From Symbiodinium natans (lineage: Eukaryota > Sar > Dinophyceae > Suessiales > Symbiodiniaceae): 64,000 nt of DNA. Positions 40,647-51,608 of the stretch are shown piece by piece. Made by a program: the position numbers and the translations under genes. A model generated the notes under the pieces. It was not told the DNA's origin. It saw only the letters and a program-made list of their open reading frames with translations, and ran no database searches. How positions within the stretch are numbered: the stretch's first letter is position 1; each line of letters begins with the position of its first letter. Where the stretch lies: positions 58,501 through 122,500 of the forward strand of contig CAJNDS010002569.1 of assembly GCA_905221605.1 (NCBI GenBank). Reading direction: 5' to 3'.

Positions 40647-42080
40647 ATGCTGCGCGTGTCGATGATGGCTTCAGGGCTGGAGGTCCAATCTCTCAGCCCT
40701 GAGGAGTTTGAGGGTCCTAAACCCTAAACCCTAGACCCTGAACCGAACCCTAAACCCTGAACCCTGAACCCTAAACCCTAAACCCTAAACCCCAAACCCT
40801 CAACCCTGAGGAGTTTGAGGGTCTGGTCGCAGCTAGGGGCAGCTGCGTGAAGGCCTTGAAGGAGCATTTAGAGCCTTAGTAGCTGCGTGAGTACACTTTA
40901 TACACTTTTTGGGATACTATATGATCCCCATATAATTAGAACTGAAAGTGTACACTGTTTTTTGTGGCTTATGAACTCAGCAACTAAGGAGCTCTTGACC
41001 GGAAAGCCACGGTTTAGGCAGCGGCTGCTGCAAGGAGGCTGCATTTTGCAGGACGACGCGGAGCTGAGTTTGCCGATGTGCCTAAGTCTGGTGGTCTTGG
41101 CGTACGGGGCGCCCAGCGCCCAGCGCCTCGCGGACTTCCGTGAGGCGGTTGCAAGTGACAATTCGAAGGTTGTAGAGGAGGTTCTCCTTCAACCACAAGA
41201 TCCCGATTTGATCTTGCCTGGGGGAAAGACGGGTCTATGTCTGGCTGCGGAGCACGGCAGCATGAGATCAGGAAAGTTACTTCTCGAAGCCAAAGCCGAT
41301 GTGAACAGAGCCGATGAGGCACTCTCTCAGTGTACTCCTTTGCATTGGGCGTCTGCAAGGGGTCAGGTTGCGGTGGCTCGCTGGCTCTTGGCTTCCACTG
41401 CGGATGCTAGCAAGGCAAGTGCGGACAGCGTAACACCCCTACATGCGGCATGTATTCACGGACATCTGGAGATCGCACGCTGTTTAGTTGCAGCTGGCGC
41501 TGAAAAAGACGCAGCTGCACAAGCAGGGCAGACACCTCTTTTTGCAGCATCTTCATCTGGGAATCATGAGCTGGTGCGATGGCTGGTGGAATCTCGGGCT
41601 GATGCAACGAAAGCGGCAGTGGATGGCATGACCCCTCTGCACCTAGCATGCATCTCTGGGCATACGGGAACCGCACGCATCCTAGCCACGGCCGACGGGG
41701 CCCTCGCCAACATCGGCGCCACTGATGGCGTGACGCCCCTACACATCGCGAGTGCTCAGGGCCATGCCGAGATCGTGCAAGCGCTCGTTGAGAGCAGAGC
41801 TGACCTCGATGCTTGGGCTTTCATTCAGCATGTTTTTGGGGTTGGGATGTCTAGCTGAAACCCTGAAGTTGGACACCCTCATCCCCCAAGTTCGAGCCCT
41901 GCATCGTTTGTTTATGTGGTTGATTCTCGTCGACTTAACTTACAAAGGTGAAGGTAAGCCTGTTTAAAGGAAAGTTCAAAGAGCAGCCAAGAGGAGAAGA
42001 AGGACGAGTCCGGTGCTGGAGCGCTGGCGATTGCACTCGAAATCGGTCACCCGAACGTGGTGCGCACCCGGGTCGCATGA
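40647..42080 (+). CDS. Ubiquitin-like plus ankyrin-repeat protein, four proposed exons
   Basis: Proposed exons: 40647-40703, 40811-40870, 40989-41810 and, tentatively, 42003-42080 (338 residues). Intron 1 (107 bp, GA-AG) is a telomere-repeat tract between 20-bp duplicates; intron 2 (118 bp, GA-AG) is an introner; intron 3 (192 bp, GC-AG) is less certain, and without it the frame stops at 41858. The joined N-terminus (LEVQSLSPEEFEG, VAARGSCVKALKEHL, ELLTGKPRFRQRLLQGG, LQDDAEL) has ubiquitin-like character. Six ankyrin repeats follow (VTPLHAACIHGHLEIARCLV, MTPLHLACISGHTGTARIL, VTPLHIASAQGHAEIVQALV), and exon 4 adds a degenerate seventh (AGALAIALEIGHPNVVRTRV). Ankyrin repeats bind protein partners; the partner is unknown. 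The frame and domain continuity across three introns is the strongest evidence for the exon structure. Confidence 0.85.
40704..40810 (+). repeat. CCCTAAA telomere insert between 20-bp duplicates, acting as intron 1
   Basis: The 20 bases CCCTGAGGAGTTTGAGGGTC occur at 40697-40716 and again, identically, at 40804-40823. Between them lie about twelve CCCTAAA/CCCTGAA units. Splicing CCCTGAG|GAGTTTG at both copies removes exactly 107 bp and leaves one copy, restoring the frame SPEEFEG-LVAARG. Donor GA and acceptor AG match the donor class of the next intron in the same gene. Confidence 0.85.
40875..40988 (+). mobile_element. Introner family 2 forming intron 2 of the ankyrin gene (TSD GAGC)
   Basis: It begins CTTAGTAGCTGCGTGAGTAC and ends AACTCAGCAACTAAG. 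GAGC flanks it at 40871-40874 and 40989-40992. The intron runs from GA of the left duplication to AG at the element's end. The reading frame across (KEHL-ELLTG) is restored with a single GAGC. It is homologous to the intergenic copy at 22873. Confidence 0.88.
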
Positions 42081-43527
42081 GGAAACCCAAAAGCCCCAAA
42101 AGCCGTTGAGGGTTTAGGCTTTAAGTAGGGGTTTAGGCTTTGGGGTTTACGGTTCAAGCCCTAGAAGCCCCCGAAACCCTCAAGCCCCTCAAGCCCTGAA
42201 CCAAAGTGTTTCCAGCGGGGGACTCTTGCCTTCGCGCTGCCCGCAAAAAGCAGAGTGGAGTATGAAACCCTCAGAAATGCAAGCCCGCAGCTCCTAAACA
42301 CCACACCCGCTACGCGCAAATCCTAGACCCTGAGCACTAAAGCCTGAACCCTTGGGACCCTCTCCCCTTTGGCCCATAGGCGTCATCAGCAGGTCTTTCT
42401 GTAAGTGCCACAGCTGGCGTGGAAGCTTAGTAACATGAGGGGAATTGCCCCCAAACCCTAAACCCGAAACCCTGATCCTAAGCCCTAAACCCGAAACCCT
42501 AACCCTAAACCCTAAACCCTAAACCCTAAACCCTAAACCCTAAACCCTAAACCCTAAACCCTAAACCCTAAACCCTAAACCCTAAACCCTAAACCCTAAA
42601 CCCTAAACCCTACACGCTAAACCCTAAACCCTAAACCCTAAACCCTAAACCCTAAACCCTAAACCCTAAACCCTAAACCCTAAACCCTAAACCCTAAACC
42701 CTAAACCCTAAACCCTAAACCCTAAACCCTCCCGCGGCTGCGACTCAGGAGTGTTGATGCAGGCTTCTGCTGAGCGCAAGTCGAAGAAGCGCCGGCGGCA
42801 AGCGCTGGTGAAGGTGATTTCACTGGACTAGGAGGGTTTAGGGTTTAGGGTTTAGGTTTAGGGTTTAGGGTTTAGGGTTTAGGGTTCAGGGTTTAGGGTT
42901 TGGGGTTTGGGGTTGTGGGTTTAGGGTTTAGAGTCAGGAGTAGTTTAAGGTTCGGGATCATCAAGATCCATGGCATGTTCATTATCTCCTCAGAAGTATC
43001 GCGGATGGGCGTCGGGGTTTGGAAGTATGGCTGTTCTCACATGGTGATATTCATTCTCACATAGATGAGGAGAGGCTGCGCAAGCCACTGGGAAGGGGGG
43101 GAAAAAGAAAGGGACGGCGCCTAAGTCCCCTAAACCCTTACCCTAAACCCTAAGCCCTAAGCCCTAAGTCCTAAGTCCCCTAAAGCCAAAGGCTGAACCC
43201 GACCAAGCCCAAACAGCTTCAATGATTCATACCCCATATCCCCCTAGGGTTTAGGGTTGAGGGTTTAGGGTTTAGGGTTTAGGGTCCCCCACACATCCAA
43301 AGCCCTTAAATGTTTAAATCCTTATGCCCCACAACCCTTAAACCCGTAAAACCCCCGAAGAGACATCCAAGCACCAAGCCCCCCAAAACAGCCCCAAGTT
43401 CTTTCCCTAAACCCTAAACCCTTCCTAAACCCCAAACCCTAAACCCTAAACCCCAAACCCCAAACCCAAAACCCTAAACCCTAAACCCTAAACCCCAAAC
43501 CCCAAACCCCAAACCCTCGACTCGTAG
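42081..43527. repeat. Telomere mosaic with one possible exon
   Basis: A long CCCTAAA tract (42455-42730) is followed by the island 42731-42834 and TTTAGGG (42835-42940). In the island, after TTGATGCAG, the frame ASAERKSKKRRRQALVK ends at a good GTGATT donor (about 42761-42811). Further CCCTAAA is at 43130-43170 and 43405-43515, and TTTAGGG at 43244-43285. 42100-42440 is unassigned. Confidence 0.7.
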
Positions 43528-43568
43528 GCACAGCTGCGCCGGGAGGCGCAGGAAGCGGATGCATGCAG
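43528..43568 (+). CDS. Candidate small internal exon, coiled-coil-like
   Basis: The peptide AQLRREAQEADAC runs from the acceptor GACTCGTAG to the canonical donor ATGCAG|GTGAGA. CCCCAAA/CCCTAAA units lie immediately upstream. The exon is short, but both splice sites are strong and the peptide is heptad-like. Confidence 0.4.
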
Positions 43569-45639
43569 GTGAGAGCCCCTGTGACCAGCTTGTCTCTGCA
43601 CATTCTTGCTTGTAAGTTCTCTCATCTGCAGTGGGTGCTGGCCCGTGCTATCAGCCTCGTTTGGCAGTCTGCGTCAATAGCTCCATCCCCAAGACCAGCC
43701 CAAAGAACGCTCGAGTTTTCCCAAGACATTGGTCCGCCCCCCCACCCCAAATATCAGAATTCTGATTTCTAGGAACCCAAAGAGGGTACAGTATATCCCT
43801 TCTTTTGGAACCCTCAAGGGTTTAGGGTTTAGGGTTTAGGGTTTAGGGTTTAGGGTACTTCCCCGTTCCCCACCCCCCCCGCTCCCCAAGAGGCGACGTG
43901 CTGATACACTTCGCCAGCGGCTGCGGTCCACGGAAACAATTGTTGAGGCACTGGAAGAAGGGCACCCTCAAATCCTAAATGGGTTTTCGGGTTTAGGGGT
44001 TTAGGGTTTAGGGTTTGATTTTTTTGAGCCTGAATCCATAGATGTGGGACCTCCGAACACGAAAGCTGCAAAACACTGTGGTGCCTTCTGATTGTTAAGC
44101 CACCCCCCCCCCCCTCCCCCTCACTCAACCTCCCGGGCAGGGGGCCTAAACATCTAATTGTAGAGGATTTGGGTTTCAAGGCGGGCTGTATCTTGTGTGG
44201 TCGTCGAAAAAGGGAACCCTGAACCTCAATCATTTCCAAACCCTACTAAGACCCTCCTGAATCCGCGATCTCTCTCAGTTTTCTTCTTTCTCGAACTCTT
44301 TGCCCTCTCCTGCCCCTCTCTGTCTCTTGTTGGCCATTTCATCCACGGTACTTTGCTTTTTTCTGAGTGAGGGGCATCTTTAGGTGAGTTCCGCAAGTCG
44401 GTTTCAAAAATTGCACCCTGCTTGACTTCTCATCGGGTTCTTAAAGGGAGAGCGGTTCCTGGGGCCTGAGGGTGCCTGGGGAACCTCGGGGAAGCTTAGG
44501 GAGCCTTAGGGCGTAGTGGGGAATATTAGGGAGCCGAAAAGGGCGTTACATGCCCCCCTTGAAGCCCCCCCCCCCCTCCCCTAAAGACCCTCGAACTGGA
44601 TTCCCATACCCCCTCGAAGCCTCAAAACCCACGGCCCTCAAAGAGCCCCAAAACCCTGAACCAGCCTAAGGCCTCCCAAGCTCCCTTAAAACAGTGCCAT
44701 AAAAACCCTCCAAAGTCCCTAAAGCCAGCAACCGAACTTGCAGCCTTCCGTAGGCCTGGAGGCCAGGCGCACGCCTAGATCCAGAGGTAAACACATAGGA
44801 GCCCTGAACCTAGGACCCAGAGCAGAGTAGGCCCCTTAAGATCAGACTCATTGGACGCTCAGCCTGGGCCCATCCGATGTTGGATCCACTGTCTCCCCAA
44901 GTCAGGTACCTCAATGTGCAGTCTGCTTAGAGGTTCAGTTCCTCAGCCCCTAAACCCGGAACCCGAAACCCTAGGCCCTAAACCCTAAACCCTAAACCCT
45001 GAACCCTAAACCCTAAACCCCACACTCAGTTCTCAACCCTTCCTGCTTCCGAGGCCCCTCTGACACCGCCCTCGCCCAAGGTGTCCTCACGGAGCTCTTC
45101 AAAGGCCCACGGGTTTAGGGTTTCTGGCTTTCAGGTTTAGGGAACTCGGGGTCAGAAAGAGCCGAGGAACCCCATTCCGAGCTCGCGAATATCTCCGTAC
45201 CCTAAACCCTAAACCCTAAGTCCTAAGCCCTAAGCACTAAACCCTAAACCCTAAGCCCTGACCCCTAAGCGTCCCTGTGGAAACAAAACCTTCAGTATGT
45301 AGTTCAACCCGACATGCCCAGGTCTCCGTGACGAAAGGAAGGCCTTAACACATTAGGGTTTAGGGTTTAGGGTTTAGGGTTTAGGGTCAGCGTGTGTCAG
45401 AGTTCCATCCACACGTTGAATGCACCGGCACCTTTGCGCTGACATCGCTGGCCCCACCGGCCAAGAGTACGCCCTGATTATCCTGTCCTCTCGGGGATCC
45501 CATGGGTCATTGAGCTAAACCCTAGACCCTAAACCCTAAACCCTGAACCCTAAACCCTAAACCCTAAACCCTAAACCCTAAACCCTAAACCCATTCAACG
45601 GGGTGCCTGGGTTGATAATGTTTCGGGTTTCACCTGCAG
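43569..45639. repeat. Scattered telomere tracts and unassigned sequence
   Basis: TTTAGGG at 43818-43855, 43990-44012 and 45354-45387; CCCTAAA at 44948-45028, 45198-45270 and 45518-45592. 44470-44560 repeats the sequence family at 29405-29515. At about 45438-45510 a stop-free frame (ADIAGPTGQEYALIILSSRG) between a TTTAGGG and a CCCTAAA tract is protein-like and may be an exon. Confidence 0.65.
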
Positions 45640-45749
45640 TCGGCCTCGAGGAGAGCTCCCCATCGAACGCACGCGCAGAGCTGGCCACCACAGCCGAGAG
45701 CGATCTGCGAGGACACAAAAAGTGGGCAACCATCCTTGCGACCCCCTAA
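45640..45749 (+). CDS. Candidate terminal exon, unknown protein
   Basis: A near-ideal acceptor (GTTTCACCTGCAG) is followed by GLEESSPSNARAELATTAES, DLRGHKKWATILATP and a TAA at 45747. CCCTAAA tracts lie on both sides (to 45592 and from 45765). The parent gene is unidentified. Confidence 0.45.
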
Positions 45750-46976
45750 GCCCTATAAACCCTAAGCCTCAAACCCTAAACCTCAAGCCCTAAACCCTAA
45801 ACCCTAAACCCTAAACCCTAAACCCTAAACCCTAAACCCTAAACCCTAAACCCTAAACCCTAAACCCTAAACCCTAAACCCTAAACCCCCATTGAGGGTT
45901 TGGGGTTTGTGGTGAAGGGCTTGGGGCTTGACGTTGAATCAGCACGCTCGGCCAGAGGAAACTAACAAATTAAACGATAAAATGCTACACTCAGGGTTTA
46001 GGGTTTAGGGTTTAGGGTTTTGGGCATCCGACATGCAGGCACTGCCGTTTGTATGCAGGTTTCCCGCAAGGCCTGCGCATCCTCTTAATGGGCAGCGGCT
46101 GGCTACCAAAGTGCAACCAACCTTTCAGACTTCCAGCCGACCAATGCGAGATTAGCAGGCCGTAGCGCTTCACCACACATTGGCGGGCACGTCGAGGGTT
46201 TCATTCGGCCTCAGGGTTTGAGGGACTCAAGCCCCTAAACCCCAACCCTAAACCCTAAACCCTAAACCCTAAACCCTAAACCCTAAACCCTAAACCCCAA
46301 AATGTCTTAGCTTTGTAGGGACTGAGGGGGAAGACAGAGAAGCTCCTGGCTGGCCTCCTTAGTTCCTTTTCCTGCAACCAGATTTCTCTGTTTAGGGTTT
46401 AGGGGTTTAGGCTTTAGGGTTTACGGTTAGGGTTTAGGGTTTAGGGTTTAGGGTTTAGGGTTTAGGGTTTAGGGTTTAGGGTTTAGGGTTTAGGGTTTAG
46501 GGTTTAGGGTTTAGGTTTTAGGGTTTTAGGGTTTAGGGTTTAGGGTTTAGAGTTTACGGCCCACTCCGTGCTACGCAGCCTTGAATGGCTTGACATGCGA
46601 AGGAGCACGGAACACGGCACATGCGGTCCCTGATTCCGAAACCCCGAGCGCGAGCCCAAAATCCCAAACCCTAAAGCCTATAAACCCTAAACCCTAAACC
46701 CTAAACCCTAAACCCTAAACCCTAAACCCTAAACCCTAAACCCTAAACCCTAAACCCTAAACCCTAAACCCGAAACTCAACCGATTTCAGGGCGGCAACA
46801 GACCCTTGCGATCGGAATTCAATGAGCTTGAAGTTGAAGCAAACTGTCGTGCAATGGGCTTCAACCCTTTGAACCCTTAAAGGCTTACAAACCCTAAGCC
46901 CTAGATCCCAAACCCTAAACCCAAAGCCATAAACCCAAGTTGAGGTTTAGGGTTTGGGGTTTTACACTTTACCAAG
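45750..46976. repeat. Telomere-repeat mosaic
   Basis: CCCTAAA at 45765-45888, 46220-46305 and 46667-46773; TTTAGGG at 45992-46022, 46389-46560 and 46945-46962. The island 46306-46388 is C-left, G-right. 46025-46195 is unique sequence with a possible acceptor (TTTGTATGCAG) but no convincing frame. Confidence 0.78.
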
Positions 46977-47037
46977 TCCGAAGTTGTCGCCGGCTTCAAA
47001 GCCATGTCCTATGGGCTGCACGGGTCGCAGGGCCCAG
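46977..47037 (+). CDS. Candidate internal exon, unknown protein
   Basis: The acceptor is TTTTACACTTTACCAAG, the peptide SEVVAGFKAMSYGLHGSQGP, and the canonical donor GGCCCAG|GTGAGGG leads directly into TTTAGGG-like repeats. An in-frame FTK precedes the AG. Parent gene unknown. Confidence 0.45.
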
Positions 47038-49853
47038 GTGAGGGTTTAAGACTTAGGGTTTAGGGTTTAGGGTTTTGGGTTCAGGGTTCAGGGTTTGGGG
47101 TTTGGGGTTTCGGGCTTGAGAGTAATCAGTGTGGGATCTAATGGAAGCTCGTTCTACGCAGGGGTGAGAGCAACCCTGTGCCAGACCCTGAACATAGCCT
47201 CTGCAAACCCACCCTGACCTGCACAATCCACGCAACTGGCTACGTCCCGCAAATTTGCTGTGGAAGCGAAACCTAACCCCAAAAGCGATGCCGCCAGACA
47301 TCATGGATGTGATTGCAAAAGCGATACCTCACCACAAGCGACGCCCGTCAATGAAATGTCTCAGTCCTGCCTCTAGGTTTTGCTGCGCCTAAGCCCTGAA
47401 GCCCAGACCCTAAACCCCAAACCCCAAACCCTGAACCCTGAACCCTAAACCCTAACCAAACCCTGAAAGGAACATAAGCAAACCCCACAACCATTACACC
47501 CATCAAAGCCCACTAAAACCGACTGAAACCCAGAATTCCCCAAGCCCTGTAACAACATAAATGCCCCTCTATCACCCTAAACCCTAACCCTAAACCCTAA
47601 ACCCTAAACCCTATAAGCCCCTGACTCATCAGACGCCAAGGCTGCGGCTTATCGCCAACGCCACCTACGAACCCACAGGTCCGGACCCTGGACAGCTGCC
47701 TTTTTTTTCTTTTTTTCTTTTGGGGGGGGGGGGGGGGGACTGGCGGGTTTAGGGTTTAGGGGTTTAGGGTTTAGGGTGTAGGGGTAGTGGCTGCTCGGGA
47801 AGCAGGTGCCCGAAACCCTAAAGCCCGCTTGACACGAGCCTGGGACGGAGGCCCTAAACCCTGAACCCTGAACCCTAAACCCTAAACCCTAAACCCTAAA
47901 CCCTAAACCCTAAACCCTAAACCCTAAACCCGTAAGCCCGCCTGACATGAGCCGGGGACTGAGGTCGGGACTGGTTTTTCACGGGCGACTACTTCTACCG
48001 CAACGGCCGCCGCACGCCAGGCCAGGGGAGCTCTCTTGGACTCCTGGGTCTTGGTTTTGGGGTTTAGGGTTTAGGGTTTAGGGTTTAGGGTTTAGGGTTT
48101 AGGGTTTAGGGTTTATGCATGCATCCTTGCGGACAGTTCCGAAGCAACCACTTGGGAACCGACTACGTAACAGAAACGGAATGCCCAAGACCCCAAAACC
48201 CTACAACACGACCACCGTTTTAACAACCCTGACAACCCCAAGAAACCTCATAAACCAAACCACTTCAATCACCCTACACGTAAGGACCCCAACAAACCCT
48301 AAACCCTAAACCCTAAACCCTAAACCCTAAACCCTAAACCCTAAACCCTAAACAGATCGCCATGATGCAGCTTCCGGATATCACAATCACATGCGCTGCC
48401 CCTACAGCATCCTCTCGCACTACATAGTCCCTTCTCTTCGTCCCCTCCTAGAGGGAGGGCTTAGGGTTGGCGAGTTCCTGGTTGTGGAAAGGAAGTTGCA
48501 TGGCCCCTTACTTCCCTTAAAGGGTTCAGAAGCGTGGGCCCTTGGGTTGTTTGGGGTATATCAGAGGTATATAAGGAGTCCGTGTTTAAGGGCAAATATT
48601 AAGCCACCATGTCACTACCCTTTTTTTAAGACGCAGTCTCCTTATGTCTTGCGATGCGCCACTTCCTCGTGCACCCCTAAACCCCCAAAACATCCCTAGG
48701 GTTTAGGGTTCAGGGTTCAGGCCTTAGGGTTTAGGGCTTAGGGCTTAGGGCTTAGGGCTTAGGGCTTAGGGCTTAGGGCTGAATATCCCTAAAGAAACCG
48801 CCAAAATGGGGATCATCTACCCTGTGCGGTTTAGGGTTAGAGTTTAGGGTTTAGGTTTCTGTTTGGGCATATGAACCATAAGCCCTACTTAGTCCTTGAG
48901 GAACCCTGGGGCATTTCCGAAGTGGTTCGAAGCCAAGGTTCAACCCTAAACCCCAGCTCCCTAACCTCTTAACCCTAAACCCTGAATCCAAAACCCCAAA
49001 CCGCCCTCACACCTCAACCCCAAACCTCAAACCCTAAACCCTAAACCCTAAACCCCAAACCAAAATGGCCTAAACCCTAAACCCTAAAGGCTAAGCATGT
49101 TACTCGTACGAACAGAGGCCCACAAGACCGATGGAAGGCTTACACGGACAAGGACAGGGTTTAGGGTTTAGGGTTTAGGGTTTGGGGTTTGGGGTTTGGG
49201 GTTTGGGGTTTAGGGTTTAGGGTATAGGGTATAGGGTTTTGGGTTTTGGGTTTTAGATTTAGGGTTTAGGGTTTAGGGGTTAGGGTTTGGTTTGGAGCTT
49301 CGGGCTTCGAGTTTAAGGTTTAGGGTTTTGGTAGGTTCATCGAGGTTCAGAAGGTGCTGTCTCCGGAGCACCCCAATCTCCAAAGCCCTCAACCCATCAA
49401 CCTCGCGGGTTTACCGGAATTTCGTGCTGCAACATTTGGAAATAGGGCTGCCTGCCTACGAAGCCTTCAACTCTGCAAACCTCTGCCGTAGACCTTAAAC
49501 CCTAAACCCTAAACCCCTAAACCCCTAAACCTCTAAACCCCTAAACCCCTAAACCCTGAAATCTGAAAGAGGCTCTTGTGTCATTCACAGATTTCGGTGT
49601 ACTGTCTGTAGAGCTAGGTGGCAGGATTGCTCCCTTCCAGGCCCTTGTCCCAACAGATTTCTGGGTTTGTTTAGGGTTTTGGATTCAAGGTTAGTTTCGG
49701 GTTTAGGGTTTGGGGCTGAGGGTTTGGAGTTTCGTGAAACTAAGAGAAGCCTAGCTGCAAACTCTATACCTCACTGTAAGGTTTACAGGTTTAGGCAGAG
49801 TTTGGGGATTTGCCGGCAGACTCCTGGTTACTTGAGCGGCACCGGGGCCGAAC
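47038..49853. repeat. Telomere mosaic and unassigned sequence
   Basis: TTTAGGG at 47041-47115, 47744-47790, 48056-48113, 48697-48780 (with GGGCTTA variants) and 49153-49285; CCCTAAA at 47400-47460, 47570-47612, 47853-47932, 48295-48352 and 49497-49560. The island 47933-48055 (C-left, G-right) contains DWFFTGDYFYRNGRRTPGQG, a protein-like stop-free frame. 48353-48445 holds another (HDAASGYHNHMRCPYSILSH) ending at GT. A run of T then G is at 47700-47738. 48505-48630 resembles the repeat at 26465-26590. Confidence 0.7.
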
Positions 49854-51608
49854 ATGAATTTGCGGTTTAGGGCTAGGGCGAATCGAATGTGTTCACCGGT
49901 GTTACATCTCCAGGCCTGCGTCAGAGTGCGGGTTGAGGTGTTTTCCTGCAAATGCGGTGGCTGTGAGTCATCTTGCGCCATGGAGCAGCTGTCGGCAATG
50001 CATGTGCAGACCTGTCGTCTTCCTGACCTTCGCCGCTCAACCTTTGTCTTGAGCATGCGCTCCCAATTGGCTGCAACACAGCACATTCCAGAGACAGATC
50101 GTAAGCGATCTTTCTTGTGGATGCTGCCTTTGGGCTGTGCGGTGCTTGCACTAAGAAGCCACTCGCAGCCTGAGCAAGTCCCTTTTTCCCAGCGAAACCG
50201 AATGCTGCGAAGGCCTCGGGCAAATGTTGCGTCTCCCACGGGTCGCACTGGCAAGCGGAAGCGGCCGCACTTTCCGTTGACGCCTTCGAATCCAAACGTG
50301 CATGCTACGCCGGGGCGGACGCAGGAAGCGTCAAGTCTGCGGGACAGCATGAAAACATGCAGGCGTCCACACCAGCTTCTTAAATTCTTCGAGGAAATCC
50401 GGAATGCCGGCGCGCTTGAAGCCAGCATCTTCGGCTCTGCGATGCTAAGATGCGGACAGGGAAGGTGGTGGGATCAGCTCGTCTACATCTACTCAATGCA
50501 TAGGGAACTGGGAGTTTCGCTGCGCTGTATTGAGAACAACATCCTGCTGCACGCTCTCGCATCTTGTCTCAAATGTAGGAGAACTTCCGTGGAAGCAATG
50601 GAGATCAGGAAGCAGGAGGCTCTGAAGTTGGCTAGGTGTGCATGGGGGTGCCCACCTCCAACAACAGTCGTAGACTTCAACTGTGGCTTGAGCAGTGCCT
50701 TGGTAGTTCAGTGGTACCCTTTTCCAAATTGTTGGTTCAAGGTTCCCTTATAAATTAACCAACCAAAAAAAGGTGCCCTTATTATGATATGGTTACTGGG
50801 GTACCAAGGTGCATTGCGGCTGTGCGCCCGCATCGGCAGTGATGCTTATGCCTGGGCAGACGAGCTCTGGGAGTGGTCGGAGCAGCAACCCTTGCAGAAG
50901 ACATACGTGACCTATGCGGCCAGAATGTATCTTTGCGAGCAGCGTGGCCAAGATGCAGCCGTAGCTGATCTACTCACGCAGACCATGCTCCAAAGGCTAT
51001 CGCCGGATGAGGTGGTCCTTGGCGGCCTGCTTGAAGGAGCGGCAGCTTCCTTCAACTGGAGGCGTGCGGATGAAATCTGGCATCTGCTTGTAGAGAGTCA
51101 CCAGGTAGAAGCAAACTTCTTGGGGTACACTGCATATGCCAAAGCTCACCTTTTGGCAGGGAGGCCGCAAGTGAGTGTGGAGATTGTTGATAAGATGCTG
51201 GCCAGGGACAACTGCAGAATGGACTACAAGCTTGCTGTGGAGTATCTGCAGGCCCTGCTCCTGGTATGCCATTCCTCCCTGGCCGAGGCTGACATTCAAA
51301 GGCTTACCGCGTTTCTAGAGCAAGGTGCCACGATCATTGCTCAGGAGTCCGCGCAGTCGGGCAAGGAACAGTGGCAAGCACTAGCTTCCCAAGCCTCAAG
51401 GATGATGGCGGACTCGGGTTCTGTGAAATTTCAGGACCTTCTCGTCACGATGAACGCGCGTGAGCTCAGCATCATGAAAGACTGGCAAAGCTGCCGCGCG
51501 GGCTCCGGCTACCTCGAAGACGGCATGTCAGAAAATGCCGGTGCGCTTGATCATCACCATCCCACACGAGGCAGGACCTACCTCGTCTCGGTTTCCAATC
51601 TTCTATAG
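49854..51608 (+). CDS. PPR-like helical-repeat protein, two exons
   Basis: Exons are 49854-50694 and 50809-51608, up to 546 residues. The intron (50695-50808) is an introner, and its removal joins CGLSS to ALRLC in frame. ATG 49854 is the most upstream; 49980 (MEQLSAMHVQTCRLPD) is an alternative because sequence before it is near telomere-derived DNA. A hydrophobic stretch (LWMLPLGCAVLAL) then basic residues may be part of a targeting presequence. The body is tandem helical hairpins, e.g. LKFFEEIRNAGALEASIFGS, DEVVLGGLLEGAAASFNWRR, FLGYTAYAKAHLLAGRPQVS, matching the ~35-residue PPR pattern loosely. PPR proteins bind RNA, usually in plastids or mitochondria; an organellar RNA role is inferred only. 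Confidence 0.82.
50699..50808 (+). mobile_element. Introner family 1 forming the intron of the PPR-like gene (TSD GTGC)
   Basis: This 110-bp element begins CTTGGTAGTTCAGTGGTACCC and ends TTACTGGGGTACCAAG, flanked by GTGC at 50695-50698 and 50809-50812. The donor GT comes from the left duplication and the acceptor AG from the element end. The interior CAAGGTTCCCTTATAAATTAAC and AAAAAAAGGTGCCCTTATTATG closely match the copy at 31763. TGGTAGTTCAGTGG and GGTTCAAGGTTCC resemble pol III A and B boxes. Confidence 0.92.

Noticed and set aside
49751-50428. 225-codon frame on the - strand
   Set aside because: Antisense to exon 1 of the PPR-like gene; the + strand frame continues across a well-defined introner into helical repeats.
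50699-50808. tRNA gene suggested by A-box and B-box-like sequences
   Set aside because: No acceptor stem or anticodon arm can be formed; the element is an inverted-repeat introner. The resemblance is kept only as a finding.
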